A DNA stretch of 64,000 bases, taken from positions 2,882,501-2,946,500 of the forward strand of contig NZ_CP053351.1 in NCBI RefSeq assembly GCF_013394655.1. Direction: 5' to 3'. Positions 1 to 9,177 of this stretch are shown in pieces. The notes beneath the pieces were generated by a model. That model was not told the DNA's origin. It was given only the letters and a program-made list of their open reading frames with translations, and did not search any database. Within the stretch, counting starts at the first letter, position 1. Every line of letters starts with the position of its first letter. Source of the stretch: Winogradskyella schleiferi (GTDB lineage Bacteria > Bacteroidota > Bacteroidia > Flavobacteriales > Flavobacteriaceae). The position numbers were made by a program, and so were the translations under genes.

Positions 1-963
1 CCGTCGTTAGAAGCCGTATCTGGATAAGAACCTGAAGCTATTGGAGAAGTCGTTAAAGGATCTCCCATCCATAATGTTACAGCATCACCTCCACCACCAA
101 GGCCTGAGCCATCGGTGAAACCAATTTCAATACCAGTTAAATCCACAACATCTCCCCAGACTGTGGCAAAGTTGGTTACTTCGCCAGCTGTGTTATCGGT
201 TATTAACACAATAACACGTTCTCCAGGTTGAATATCTGTAAGCCCTTGAATAAGATCTGCGGCTGTTCCATCTGCCGAATCATCGTCGTAATATAAATTA
301 TCAGTAACACCAGAAACCCAAGGAATAGATCCTGAATTATAAATCTCAAACCAATCTTCTGTTAAGTCATCCCCTTCTTGACCTGAAAAAATCTCAGTAA
401 TTTCCAAGGTTGGTGATAATGGCTCTGCATTTGCAGGAGAAGCAATATTTGGAACATCATTGGCACTTCCGCCAAGCGCAAGTGTTGTAGTAGCATTGCT
501 CATATTTCCTGAAACACTGAAAGCCGCTAATTCTACATCGTAGGATTGTCCATCATTTGAAGCTGTATCTGGATAGGATTCGGTATCAATGATAGTTCCT
601 GTAGTTAGAGGATCTCCTAGCCATACAACTACGGTATCACCACCAGCACCTAAACCAGCACCATCTGTGTAACCAACTTCTACATTTGTAAGGTCTACGA
701 CTTCACCCCAAACTGAGATAAACGTACTAACCTCACCTGCGGTATTATCAGCCACTAAAACAATAGCACGCTCTCCTGGCTGTAAATCTGTAATACCTTG
801 AATAAGATCTGCTGCTGTTGCATCGGCAGATTCATCATCATAATACAAATCTGCATCTACACCAGATACCCATGCTGTGTCTCCTGTGTTATGAATTTCG
901 AACCAGTCTGCTGTAAGATCGGTTCCTGATTGTCCTGAAAATATTTCTGTAATTTGAAGATTT
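1..963 (-). repeat. Tandem in-frame duplication of the lamin-tail domain
   Basis: The copy ending near base 963 and the copy ending near base 410 encode nearly the same sequence in the same order: ITEIFSGQ, DWFEI, WVSGV, LYYDD, AADLIQG, QPGER, DNTAGEV, GDPLTT, SYPDTASNDG. The period is about 555 nt. The second copy is cut by the window edge. Domain duplication inside the gene explains it. Confidence 0.8.
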
Positions 964-2972
964 GCTTGTACAGTTACAATTCTTGAATCCTGATCAGCAT
1001 CAGTTTCTGCAATGTCATAAGCAGCCGCATTGTTTGGGTGAAACGTTGACATAAACTCAGCAACTGCATCTTGCTCACCACCAGTGTAACTAAATGAAAG
1101 GTTATTTCCAGGATCATTATTAAGTTCTCCATCAGGAAAATCTGCTGTTTCACCAAAGCCCATACCATTATAATAATTTATTCGGTTTGGAGCACTCAAC
1201 TGATCAAACGGATAACTATCGCCACCATTTGCCAAAAAGTTCAGGGTTACCATATTAAAGGTAACTCCGATTGGTGCAACATTTACACCATTATCAACAA
1301 TCACAACATCATTGGTTAGGTCGGTATCACCTCTATCTACAACCAAATCAACAATTCTGCTGCCTGCTGGCTGGTTAGGATCATATACAAAACTCATACC
1401 GCCTACTTGTGGAAAACGCCCAGGCTCATTACCAGCTGACACATCAGCAAGACCATGCTCTATAATGCTAATCAGTTCTTCAGCCGTTAACGTCAGCCTA
1501 ACAAGTCCGTTATCAAAACGAAGTGTAGCTCTGAGGTGGCCTTCAGAAACGCCATTATTAGCTGGCGGAGAAAATACAATATCATTTGGGTCGTTTGAAC
1601 CGCCAGGAAGCACTGCCGAACCGATTTCAGTTCTTAGTCCGCCTCCATTTTTGAGTGAAATATCTACGTCTGCATCTGAAGCAGGATTAAGAAGATTAGC
1701 ATACCAAAGGTTAGCGTCGGCAGTCAAATTCCCAAGGTTGGTTTCTTGTGTTCTTACCTGTGATCTTCTACCATCAAGGTAAACGCTTGAAAATCCAACG
1801 ACATTATTATACTGAGCAGAGATAACACCTTGTACAGCATCCCTAAGGGCTACAACTGTTGGATTTGGTGTAGCACTAAGCGACGTGACTAAAGATTCAT
1901 TTGCTGGATATGCACCACTAAGTATATCATCTAGCTCACTAAGATCTATTACACCATTATTATCAAATTCTACCACAAGTCTTCCAAGATATTTGTAATC
2001 GCCGTCAACATTAACTACCAGTACAGGATCACCAGAAGCATCTGTAGACTGAAATGGATAAGGCTCGTCAAAAGCGGTATCTGTAACCAATGCGTTACTA
2101 AAAAGTGTATCGTTGCTGTCTCCCATTCTCGTATTAGATCCTCCAGCTACAATGATATCAACACCGTCTAAAAGCGTTGCAAGCTGTTTCTCTATACTAA
2201 TAGACTGCATATGTGCTAATAGGATAATTTTGTTTACTCCAGCGTTTGTAAGTGCATCTACGCTGGGCTGAATCGCTGCAGCCAATTGCGCAACACTTGA
2301 ATTTGGAGCAGGTGTTATTGTTAAATCACCTATACTCGTAATGTCAGGAAAACTTGGTGCAACTGCACCAACAAGTCCGATAGTCTCACCATCTATAGTC
2401 ACTATTGCATACTTAGCAACTTGACTGTTTAGATTAGTAACATTGTCGCCGTCAGTGCCAACAACACCAGAGAAATCTCCATCTGCTGTGAAATCTATAT
2501 TCGCAGATAACCATGGGAAATTAGATCCAGGAAAGGTCACACCATTGGACGACTCACTGCTAAAAGCCGCATAGAACAATTCACCAGGACCTTGATCAAA
2601 CTCATGGTTACCAAAACCAGAAGCATTAACACCAAAAGCATTAGCAAAGGCAATATCTAAATGGCCAGGCTCATTACTACCTGACAGTGAACGTACTGCT
2701 GTATTCTCCGCAGCATAAAATCGAGGACCTGGAATAATCAAATCCCCAGAGGTAAGCGTAAGCGTATTGTTTGCATAAATTGGGTCGTTTTGGAAAAAGT
2801 CTACCAAAGCAGAGAACTCGTCTACGGCATCAAGAGCACTCTCCTCGTTGCCGTCAACGTCGGCATAGTGTAACAATTGTAATTCGAAATTTTGGGCAAT
2901 CAAAGTTGCACCAGAACACATAAAAAAAATCATGGCTAAAGCCCTGACTTTCTTGAAGTAATAGTTTTTCAT
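1..2972 (-). CDS. Secreted metallophosphatase/5'-nucleotidase-like protein with two lamin-tail domains (partial, C-terminus outside window)
   Basis: The reading frame opens at ATG 2972 and runs open to base 1, so the C-terminus is missing. The N-terminus has a signal peptide (FKKVRALAMIFFMCSGATLIAQ). Next comes a calcineurin-like phosphoesterase fold: TLTSGDLIIPGP at about residues 60-75 and GNHEFDQG at about residue 115 are its metal and catalytic motifs. A 5'-nucleotidase C-terminal-like domain follows (about 330-560, with NLTADANLWY and KNGGGLR). After about residue 670 there are two tandem lamin-tail (LTD) domains, each starting ITEIFSGQ and containing DWFEIxN. This family makes extracellular nucleotidases or nucleases. 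Because the protein has a signal peptide and LTDs, a T9SS signal is likely in the missing end. The exact substrate is unknown. Confidence 0.85.
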   Translation of the reverse strand, partial: MKNYYFKKVRALAMIFFMCSGATLIAQNFELQLLHYADVDGNEESALDAVDEFSALVDFFQNDPIYANNTLTLTSGDLIIPGPRFYAAENTAVRSLSGSNEPGHLDIAFANAFGVNASGFGNHEFDQGPGELFYAAFSSESSNGVTFPGSNFPWLSANIDFTADGDFSGVVGTDGDNVTNLNSQVAKYAIVTIDGETIGLVGAVAPSFPDITSIGDLTITPAPNSSVAQLAAAIQPSVDALTNAGVNKIILLAHMQSISIEKQLATLLDGVDIIVAGGSNTRMGDSNDTLFSNALVTDTAFDEPYPFQSTDASGDPVLVVNVDGDYKYLGRLVVEFDNNGVIDLSELDDILSGAYPANESLVTSLSATPNPTVVALRDAVQGVISAQYNNVVGFSSVYLDGRRSQVRTQETNLGNLTADANLWYANLLNPASDADVDISLKNGGGLRTEIGSAVLPGGSNDPNDIVFSPPANNGVSEGHLRATLRFDNGLVRLTLTAEELISIIEHGLADVSAGNEPGRFPQVGGMSFVYDPNQPAGSRIVDLVVDRGDTDLTNDVVIVDNGVNVAPIGVTFNMVTLNFLANGGDSYPFDQLSAPNRINYYNGMGFGETADFPDGELNNDPGNNLSFSYTGGEQDAVAEFMSTFHPNNAAAYDIAETDADQDSRIVTVQANLQITEIFSGQSGTDLTADWFEIHNTGDTAWVSGVDADLYYDDESADATAADLIQGITDLQPGERAIVLVADNTAGEVSTFISVWGEVVDLTNVEVGYTDGAGLGAGGDTVVVWLGDPLTTGTIIDTESYPDTASNDGQSYDVELAAFSVSGNMSNATTTLALGGSANDVPNIASPANAEPLSPTLEITEIFSGQEGDDLTEDWFEIYNSGSIPWVSGVTDNLYYDDDSADGTAADLIQGLTDIQPGERVIVLITDNTAGEVTNFATVWGDVVDLTGIEIGFTDGSGLGGGGDAVTLWMGDPLTTSPIASGSYPDTASND

Positions 2973-3314
2973 TGGATTTGTTTTTTGTTGGATTAATTTT
3001 CTATTCAATAAAACTACTACATGTTCAACAGTAGGATGTTAGCTGTAGATTAATATATTGTAAAAGAAAAAACACCTTTAATAAGGTGCTTTTTTTTATG
3101 CCTATAATAAATCTAAATTTTTATGTGTGGTGTTAAGTTATTGAATAAGGCCAGGAATGAGCAAAATGAAGCACAATAGTTTATGCATGATTTCGTTGCA
3201 TGTTCTAGCACCGTATTTAGGAAATACAAACCGCATAGAAATTCTGTTAGGATTTATAAAAGTAGTTGAGAACAACAATTACTAATAGCCAATGTTAACT
3301 GCTGACTTTTATGT
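2973..3314. other. Intergenic, no gene
   Basis: No convincing reading frame. It holds one hairpin terminator (3073-3100). The block from about 3150 to 3310 is somewhat less AT-rich than its flanks and resembles intergenic repeats of marine flavobacteria, but nothing inside the window confirms that. Confidence 0.4.
3066..3100 (-). terminator. Rho-independent terminator downstream of the DUF3500 gene
   Basis: CACCTT (3073-3078) and AAGGTG (3083-3088) form a 6-bp stem with a 4-nt loop. Runs of A on the left and T on the right let it work in both directions. On the minus strand it is the first terminator after the gene that ends at 3315. Confidence 0.6.
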
Positions 3315-4526
3315 TTAATGATGACGTTTCTGTTTATGTTGTTTCAATAAATCTTTTCCGTAATCATTTCCGTTTGGTGTTCTAACAACTGTATGAATAT
3401 GATTTTTTGATGGTTTTCCGTCATCTGCGTTCGGAACTCCAACTACTCTCTGATGGTCAAATTCAATAAGTACAACTGGACTGTGAATTCGATAGTAAAA
3501 TACAGCATCCTCATTAGTTTCTCCGACCCAAGAAAACCAAGTATTATCTATATGTGCGGAAATCTCCTCCATTTTAACTTTATCGTGTCCTTGTCGGATA
3601 TGGCTTATATATAAATAAATCAAGTCTAATAATTTTTGTCTTTGTTCAATAGAAAACATTGAGACCTTAATCCCTTGATAATTGAGAGTTAAATTATCCT
3701 TGTTAGCTTCAGCCACATTGTTATTGCCCGTTTTTACATTTGAAACTGTAGCCTCTTCCTGTTGCTCTTGCGTTAGAGATTGCATTAAGGCTAACCCAAA
3801 ATTCTGTTCGTCTTGAAACAGGGTATTTCCTTTATATTTTCCAGAAGTCGTAATTATTGGTTCACCACCCATAAAAACTGGCGACATTACAACTTGATCT
3901 CCTAATATAAAGTAATTAATAACCAAATGATGTCCATCTAATTGCCAGCCCCAAGGTTCGATACTTGAAGGTTGCCCCATAATAGTAAAGAAATACAATT
4001 CTTCATCATAATCCGATGAACCATTGTTCAGTTCTTTAAGGGTTTGGTCCGTCTTCATAATGTCCTCACTCAATTGAAGCCCCTTGGCACTTAATGACTC
4101 TTGAATTAATTTAAAAGCATTTTTCTTTTGAGTCTCGGTCAATTCTTTGATACTAACTCCTCGTCGGTCATATATTCCATTGTCTACGTTACACCATTTC
4201 CTCCATTCCTTAGCATTTATGTCAAAAGTTGTACGTTGCCGTTGTGAAGGAGATAAGTCATTTAAAAAAATTTCAGCAGCTTTTTGAATTGGCAATGTTG
4301 AAACTCCAGTAGAACGGATTTGAAATAAATCTGTCGCATCTCGCTTTTCTGTAAAAATTCCAGCATAAGGTTCTTTTAGGGCATCAGCCTCCATTTTGGC
4401 AAAATGATCTTTTACAAGATTAACTTCCTCAACGGTGTCCGTTGCATTGGTATTTTCCATTTGCTCTGCTTTCTCTTTGCAACCAATACAACCGAGTAAT
4501 AATATTAATATAATTATATGCTTCAT
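3315..4526 (-). CDS. DUF3500 family lipoprotein
   Basis: 403 aa. The N-terminus MKHIIILILLLGCIGCKEK is a short lipoprotein signal; C13 or C16 would be the lipidated cysteine. The body fits DUF3500: RGVSIKELTETQKKNAFKLIQ at about 125-145, PSSIEPWGWQLDGHHLVIN at about 185-205, MGGEPI, and a C-terminal WFSWVGETNEDAVFYYRIHSPVVLIEFDHQ block. The H-H and RIH...EFDH residues could bind a metal, but the family's function is not known. The gene appears monocistronic, with a terminator after it. It probably sits on the periplasmic or outer face of a membrane. Confidence 0.8.
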   Translation of the reverse strand: MKHIIILILLLGCIGCKEKAEQMENTNATDTVEEVNLVKDHFAKMEADALKEPYAGIFTEKRDATDLFQIRSTGVSTLPIQKAAEIFLNDLSPSQRQRTTFDINAKEWRKWCNVDNGIYDRRGVSIKELTETQKKNAFKLIQESLSAKGLQLSEDIMKTDQTLKELNNGSSDYDEELYFFTIMGQPSSIEPWGWQLDGHHLVINYFILGDQVVMSPVFMGGEPIITTSGKYKGNTLFQDEQNFGLALMQSLTQEQQEEATVSNVKTGNNNVAEANKDNLTLNYQGIKVSMFSIEQRQKLLDLIYLYISHIRQGHDKVKMEEISAHIDNTWFSWVGETNEDAVFYYRIHSPVVLIEFDHQRVVGVPNADDGKPSKNHIHTVVRTPNGNDYGKDLLKQHKQKRHH

Positions 4527-4916
4527 AATGTTTTTTTTCAGCTTGCAGCTTACTGGTTATATAAAATCTTTTACCAGTCCTATCACTTCAGATAAATAAA
4601 ATTCTTTTTCTAGGTTGTACTGGATATAACACAAAATGAATAGGACGCTTATAGGTAAAGTTACGCATATTTTCATAAACAATGAGATTGGTAGGTCACT
4701 GTAGCATTGTCTGTATCCTATGCTATAAGACATCCTAGACTAATAAAATCCTGATTTTTTCAAACTAAAAAAGCACCTACAAAACTGTAAATGCTTTTAA
4801 AATATATAAATTTTCTAAACGTTTTTATTAAGCAAGCAAAGGAGTATCTGTTTCTTTTTTTACCAATTGCAACATAGCAATAATAAAACTTTATTTTCTA
4901 CCCATCATACATTACT
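4527..4916. other. Intergenic, no gene
   Basis: Contains the gph terminator at 4767-4799. A 15-codon minus-strand frame at 4828-4875 is too short to call. Nothing else is supported. Confidence 0.4.
4767..4800 (-). terminator. Terminator downstream of the HAD phosphatase gene
   Basis: AAAAGCA and TGCTTTT arms enclose an inner stem TACA/TGTA around AAAC. The loop and inner stem are nearly the same as in the terminator at 5687-5722. Confidence 0.6.
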
Positions 4917-5597
4917 TCACACTTCCAAAAACAAATCTTGAAGATCAGCAAAATTATCGACAACTATGGTCGGTTTGAAGTCCGCAATGTCTTGGTTATA
5001 GTTATAACCGTAACTTACGCCAATGCTTTCCATAGCCGCATTTTGAGCTGCTAGAATGTCATTTTTAGAGTCACCGACCATGATGCTTTTTTCAATCGTT
5101 GCATTCAGTTCTTTTGTTAAGTATAACAGCGGTGCTGCACTTGGTTTTTTCTCGGCTAATGAATCTTCACCTATCCAACATTTAAAATATTTTGTGATTT
5201 TTAAGGCCTCTAAAATAGGTAATATAAATCCATAAGGTTTGTTAGTACATATCGCCATTTTATAACCCGCTTTATCTAATTTGATCAAGGTGTCCAAAAC
5301 ACCAGGATACAAATACGTATCGATACATCTTATGTCTTTGTAAGCTGACAAATACATCTTAAAAGCCTCTTCTAGTAACCTACCAGACCGCTCTTGATTT
5401 GGCATCCTATACTCTAGAGACCTACGTACCAAGGGTTTTGCGCCATTTCCTATAAAAGGTGTTACCTGTTCAGTGGTTAAGGCTTGTAGGTTGTAATGCG
5501 CCAACATTTTATTTACTGCCAAAGTAAGATCTGGAATACTATTAATAAGCGTTCCATCAAAATCGAATATAATAAGTTCTTTTTCTTTAAAATTCAC
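4917..5597 (-). CDS. gph: HAD-family hydrolase, phosphoglycolate phosphatase type
   Basis: 226 aa from GTG 5597. A longer frame to ATG 5657 exists, but its extra 20 residues are unlike the family and a promoter box (CACCTTTG, 5614-5621) lies inside it; the GTG start gives VNFKEKELIIFDFDGTL, the normal N-terminus. HAD motif I is D12xD14 (FDFDGTL), motif II the Thr of AICTNKP (about 118), motif III K151 and GDSKND (176-180). A helical cap lies between motifs I and II. The family hydrolyses 2-phosphoglycolate or other small phosphate esters in the cytosol; the true substrate cannot be read from sequence. Single gene with its own terminator. Confidence 0.85.
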   Translation of the reverse strand: MNFKEKELIIFDFDGTLINSIPDLTLAVNKMLAHYNLQALTTEQVTPFIGNGAKPLVRRSLEYRMPNQERSGRLLEEAFKMYLSAYKDIRCIDTYLYPGVLDTLIKLDKAGYKMAICTNKPYGFILPILEALKITKYFKCWIGEDSLAEKKPSAAPLLYLTKELNATIEKSIMVGDSKNDILAAQNAAMESIGVSYGYNYNQDIADFKPTIVVDNFADLQDLFLEV

Positions 5598-5613
5598 AAT
5601 AGTACATTTAAGA

Positions 5614-5621
5614 CAAAGGTG
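5614..5621 (-). promoter_or_regulatory. Probable -7 promoter box of gph
   Basis: CACCTTTG on the minus strand matches the flavobacterial TAnnTTTG box with one change. It lies 17 bp upstream of GTG 5597 and supports that start. Confidence 0.45.
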
Positions 5622-5686
5622 CAGAAGTTTTAAGAAAATAGTCTTTATGACAATCAAAATATTTATGAAAAGCTGAGTAATTGACT

Positions 5687-5722
5687 AAAAAAAGCACCTA
5701 CAATACTGTAAGTGCTTTTTAA
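5687..5722 (-). terminator. Terminator downstream of the M49 peptidase gene
   Basis: AAAAAGCAC and GTGCTTTTT are perfect arms with an inner TACA/TGTA stem. It lies 20 bp after the stop of the gene at 5743-7779. The T run on either side makes it bidirectional. Confidence 0.75.
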
Positions 5723-5742
5723 AATTTATCATTTTCAGAACA

Positions 5743-7779
5743 TTAATTCTCATCTGGCAAATGGCTATAGTTAGAGCTATAGTTTAACATCTGCTGCGCA
5801 AAAGCGTTGGGTTGCGTGACGTTAATCGCTGTAATTTCACCTGCATCATTCATTTCAGGCACTAAAACAGGGTTCACAAAACCACTATAAGGTGGCGAAG
5901 GAAATTGTTCATTACGCGCCTTCACTTCCTTGTGTATGGCTTGATCTACTTTTACACCATAACCTTCAACCAAGTCTTCAACGGCTTTATAATCACCTTC
6001 AGACTTAATACGCTGTGTCTCTCTTAATAACTGACCGAAAAGCTCCTGCAACTTTTCATAATCATTGATATTGAAATAGGTTTTGCCGTCTTTGGTGACT
6101 TTTTCAATCACGTTATCTTCCTTGCCTTTTTCGTAAGCCCAAGCTGAAACCCATTGTCTGTTTCTCATGTGTGCTTCTTCAACATCGTCACCAACATCCA
6201 AACGGATCAATTGCGTCATCAATCCATTTCTGATATAACCATCGTAAGCTGCTTTTCCTACTTTTTTCCAATCGTCAACCAAGCCTAATTCCTGTAATTT
6301 CGGATTGTATAAATAATATAAACCTACTAAATCGGCGCGTCCTTCTTCTAAAGTGGAAGCATAGTTCTTTAAGGTTTCCTTAGTCTCACCAACACCAGGA
6401 TTTAATTGTCCTGAGGCATGACCGATCACTTCGTGCAAGGCCGTGTGTAATTTGTCCGCTAGTTGTCCGTATTCTTCTTCGAGTAGGATTTCCTCTGCAT
6501 CGTGTGCAAATTCTTTTAGTCGTCCAGTTCCACCTGCATTATTGTAGGCATTGATAATGTTTCCTAAAGACACTGATTTACTTCCTACGGCAGCTCTAAT
6601 CCAGTTGGCATTTGGTAAATTCACACCAATTGGTGTGCTTGGCGAGGCATCACCAGCTTCACCTGCAACGTTCACGACTTTATAAGTCACACCGACCACA
6701 TTCTTCTTTTTGTGCTCATCCATAAGCGGTGAACTATCTTCAAACCATTGTGCGTTTTCAGAAAGCACCGCCATTTTTTCAGACATGTCAAAATCATTGA
6801 TCTGAACAATAGTTTCGTAAGAGCCTGTGTAACCCAATGGATCGTTATAAACTTCAATAAAACTGTTTATATAGTCAATATTACCTTCCGTTGCAGCCGT
6901 CCAAGCAACGTTATAATCGTCCCAAGTTTGCAGATCGCCTGTTTTGTAATAGTCTATGAGCAGTCCAAGTGCATCACCTTGTGCTTTATTTTCGGCAACA
7001 ACTTGTGCTTTTTCCAACCACTTTACGATTTCATCAATGGCTTCACCATATAAGCCGCCTGATTTGTAAACGCGCTCTTTTAACTCACCGTTTTCTTTGA
7101 CCAGTTTAGAATTTAAACCAAATGATAAGGGCTTTTCTGGATTAGGCGATGTTTTCTTTTTGTAGAAATTAGCTACATCTGCATTGGTCACATCTGGACC
7201 GTAAAAGTTCACTGCAGACTCCAAAACATTGTCAACCCCTTTGGCTTGATTTACTTTTTTCGCATCCTTATCGTTAAAAATGACATCGAACGCTTCGCCA
7301 TCTAATTTGGTGTTCGTTGCTAAGAACAATTCGTTAAGATATTCTTTTGAGAATTCCGGTTTTAACTTAGCATTGGAATAATGATGATGAATACCATTAC
7401 TGAACCAAACGCGTTTAAGATAGGTTTCGAAATTTTTCCAATCGTCCGTGGTTTTGTCGCCACTAAACTGTGTGTACACATTTTCTAGCGCACGTCTAAT
7501 TTTTAAGTTATGTCTGTAATTCTGATCCCACATAATATCACGACCAGCCAAACCTGCTTGGGTTAAATAATACACTAATTTTTGTTCTTTCAAACTCAGA
7601 TTGTCCCAACCAGGAATCTGATAGCGTAAGATTTTAATATCTGCAAATTCTTCAACATTATAGTTGAAATCAGCTTGCGCAGTTTCAACGGTTTCCGTTG
7701 GTTCTTGTTTTACATCGTTTTTACATGCCACAATGAACAAGGCAAAAAGACATATTTTAAATAATGATTTCAAATTCAT
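5743..7779 (-). CDS. Dipeptidyl-peptidase III-like (M49) metallopeptidase lipoprotein
   Basis: 678 aa. SPII signal with lipobox IVAC (C19), so this is an envelope-anchored form. The zinc site of family M49 is complete: HEVIGH at 449-454 (HExxGH) and EEGRAD at 478-483, preceded by a long all-helical region. M49 enzymes remove dipeptides from the N-termini of peptides. The gene faces away from the SRPBCC gene at 7873 and has its own promoter (7802-7809) and terminator (5687-5722). Length agrees with bacterial M49 members. Function is confident; the peptide substrates are not known. Confidence 0.9.
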   Translation of the reverse strand: MNLKSLFKICLFALFIVACKNDVKQEPTETVETAQADFNYNVEEFADIKILRYQIPGWDNLSLKEQKLVYYLTQAGLAGRDIMWDQNYRHNLKIRRALENVYTQFSGDKTTDDWKNFETYLKRVWFSNGIHHHYSNAKLKPEFSKEYLNELFLATNTKLDGEAFDVIFNDKDAKKVNQAKGVDNVLESAVNFYGPDVTNADVANFYKKKTSPNPEKPLSFGLNSKLVKENGELKERVYKSGGLYGEAIDEIVKWLEKAQVVAENKAQGDALGLLIDYYKTGDLQTWDDYNVAWTAATEGNIDYINSFIEVYNDPLGYTGSYETIVQINDFDMSEKMAVLSENAQWFEDSSPLMDEHKKKNVVGVTYKVVNVAGEAGDASPSTPIGVNLPNANWIRAAVGSKSVSLGNIINAYNNAGGTGRLKEFAHDAEEILLEEEYGQLADKLHTALHEVIGHASGQLNPGVGETKETLKNYASTLEEGRADLVGLYYLYNPKLQELGLVDDWKKVGKAAYDGYIRNGLMTQLIRLDVGDDVEEAHMRNRQWVSAWAYEKGKEDNVIEKVTKDGKTYFNINDYEKLQELFGQLLRETQRIKSEGDYKAVEDLVEGYGVKVDQAIHKEVKARNEQFPSPPYSGFVNPVLVPEMNDAGEITAINVTQPNAFAQQMLNYSSNYSHLPDEN

Positions 7780-7801
7780 TTGTTTAGTTTTTAGTTGTAG
7801 A

Positions 7802-7845
7802 CAAATGTAATATATATATCACATATCATAAAATGATTATATTTG
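7802..7845. promoter_or_regulatory. Divergent promoter pair
   Basis: TACATTTG on the minus strand (7802-7809) serves the M49 gene starting at 7779. TATATTTG on the plus strand (7838-7845) serves the gene starting at 7873. Both match TAnnTTTG and lie 22-28 bp from their starts. Confidence 0.6.
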
Positions 7846-7872
7846 ATATACTACAACTGATAAAACCAAAAA

Positions 7873-8892
7873 ATGAAAATTCTAAAATATGTGTTATTGT
7901 TACTGCTAATTCTTGTGATTGGCGTTTCAATTTATATTGCAGTACAACCAAATTCGTTTGAAGTCACGCGAACCAAAACCATAAATGCACCGCAATCTGT
8001 GGTGTATAACAACGTGATTGATTTTAAGAACTGGGAAGCTTGGAGTCCTTGGATTGAAGCCAAACCAGAAACCGTAGTTACCTTAGGCGACAAAACAAAA
8101 GGTGTAGGCGGTTCTTATAAATGGAACGACGATGGCGAAATTGGACGTATGTCCACCACTGCTGCCAATCCAACGAGCTCAATTTCCCAAGATATGCAAT
8201 TTGGTGATTTTCCAAAATCTGATGTGACCTGGAAATTTGAACCCAATGAAAATGGCACCACTGATGTCACTTGGTCCATTTCTGGTAAGGATTTGCCTTT
8301 TGGCTTTAAAATGTTTTCCGCATTTATGGGAGGCATGGAAGAGCAAATAGGTCCAGATTATGAAAGGGGATTAACCTTATTGGATAGTGTGGTTCAAGCT
8401 GAAATGAAAGTCTATAGCATCAATGTCCAAGGGGTCACTCAGCATAGTGGCGGTTATTACATCTACAATACCACCTCTAGTAAGTTTAGTGATTTTGAAC
8501 AAAATATGACAACCATGTTACCCAAAGTTGGTGCCTATGCTATGACGCATAATATTACCATGGCTGGACCACCTTTTATCTTGTACCATAAATGGGATGA
8601 AGAGAATGATGCGGTTATTTTTTCGTGTTGCGTACCGACAAACTCTAAAGTGGTTACTGACGATGCCGATATCTTAACAGGAAAACTGGAATCTTTCAAA
8701 ACTGTAAAAACCGTTTTAAAAGGTAACTATTCCAATCTGAAAGAAGCTTGGGAAACCACTATGACTTATATTGCTGATAATAATTTAGAAATGGTTGAAG
8801 GTGGCGCGATGCTCGAAACTTATATTACAGATCCAATGAGTGAGCCGAATCCCGCGAATTGGCTTACTGAAATTTATGTGGAGGTGGAATGA
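7873..8892 (+). CDS. SRPBCC (polyketide cyclase-like) protein with GyrI-like effector-binding domain
   Basis: 339 aa. One N-terminal membrane segment (residues 4-25) is followed by an SRPBCC/START-like domain (about 30-160, with INAPQSVVYNNVIDFKNWEAWSPW and DVTWSISGKDLPF). The second half (about 170-338) is a GyrI-like small-molecule-binding domain of the kind found in AraC effector modules. No DNA-binding domain is present. Both domains are ligand pockets, so the protein probably binds a hydrophobic small molecule at the membrane. No ligand can be inferred. The promoter at 7838-7845 supports the ATG. Confidence 0.8.
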   Translation: MKILKYVLLLLLILVIGVSIYIAVQPNSFEVTRTKTINAPQSVVYNNVIDFKNWEAWSPWIEAKPETVVTLGDKTKGVGGSYKWNDDGEIGRMSTTAANPTSSISQDMQFGDFPKSDVTWKFEPNENGTTDVTWSISGKDLPFGFKMFSAFMGGMEEQIGPDYERGLTLLDSVVQAEMKVYSINVQGVTQHSGGYYIYNTTSSKFSDFEQNMTTMLPKVGAYAMTHNITMAGPPFILYHKWDEENDAVIFSCCVPTNSKVVTDDADILTGKLESFKTVKTVLKGNYSNLKEAWETTMTYIADNNLEMVEGGAMLETYITDPMSEPNPANWLTEIYVEVE

Positions 8893-8893
8893 G

Positions 8894-9009
8894 TTGGAAG
8901 TTTGAAGCTTGAAGTTTGAAGCTTGAATTTTGAAGTTGGAAGCTTGAAGTTGGAAGTTGGAAGTTTGGAGTTTGGAGTATGGAGTGTGGAGTGTGGAGTG
9001 TGGAGTGTG
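8894..9009 (+). repeat. Heptamer tandem array, TTTGAAG/TGTGGAG type
   Basis: About 17 consecutive 7-bp units. They begin TTGGAAG, TTTGAAG, CTTGAAG, drift to TTTGGAG, and end as four TGTGGAG copies. The array starts 2 bp after the stop codon at 8892. The 7-bp period would shift any reading frame, so this is not coding. Confidence 0.85.
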
Positions 9010-9076
9010 AAACTAAAAAATTGACGGAGGACGGAAGATGGATGACAGATGACGGATAACTACCTACTGCAGAATT

Positions 9077-9160
9077 CCAACTGAACACTGAAGACCCGCC
9101 CGAACGTGCCTTTTCGGTACGGGCAGGCTGAACACTGAGCACTGAACACTTAACACTGAA
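9077..9160 (+). repeat. CTGAACA heptamers flanking a GC-rich hairpin
   Basis: CTGAACA-type units occur at about 9079-9093 and 9129-9160. Between them (9096-9128) is a GC-rich hairpin with arms GCCCG and CGGGC, an inner TGCC/GGTA stem and loop TTTTC. The array ends 18 bp before the TTG start of fluC. The hairpin lacks a T run, so it is not a typical terminator. Confidence 0.7.
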
Positions 9161-9177
9161 TAAAAAAAAACTAAAAT

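Noticed and set aside
1312..1782. 156-aa plus-strand open frame
   Set aside because: Lies inside the metallophosphatase gene on the other strand; its low-complexity Ser/Leu composition is a shadow.
4828..4875. 15-codon frame MLQLVKKETDTPLLA
   Set aside because: Too short, no promoter or ribosome-binding signal, no recognisable relatives.
9010..9177. Fluoride riboswitch ahead of fluC
   Set aside because: The leader is repeat DNA and a GC hairpin; no recognisable crcB-motif pseudoknot.
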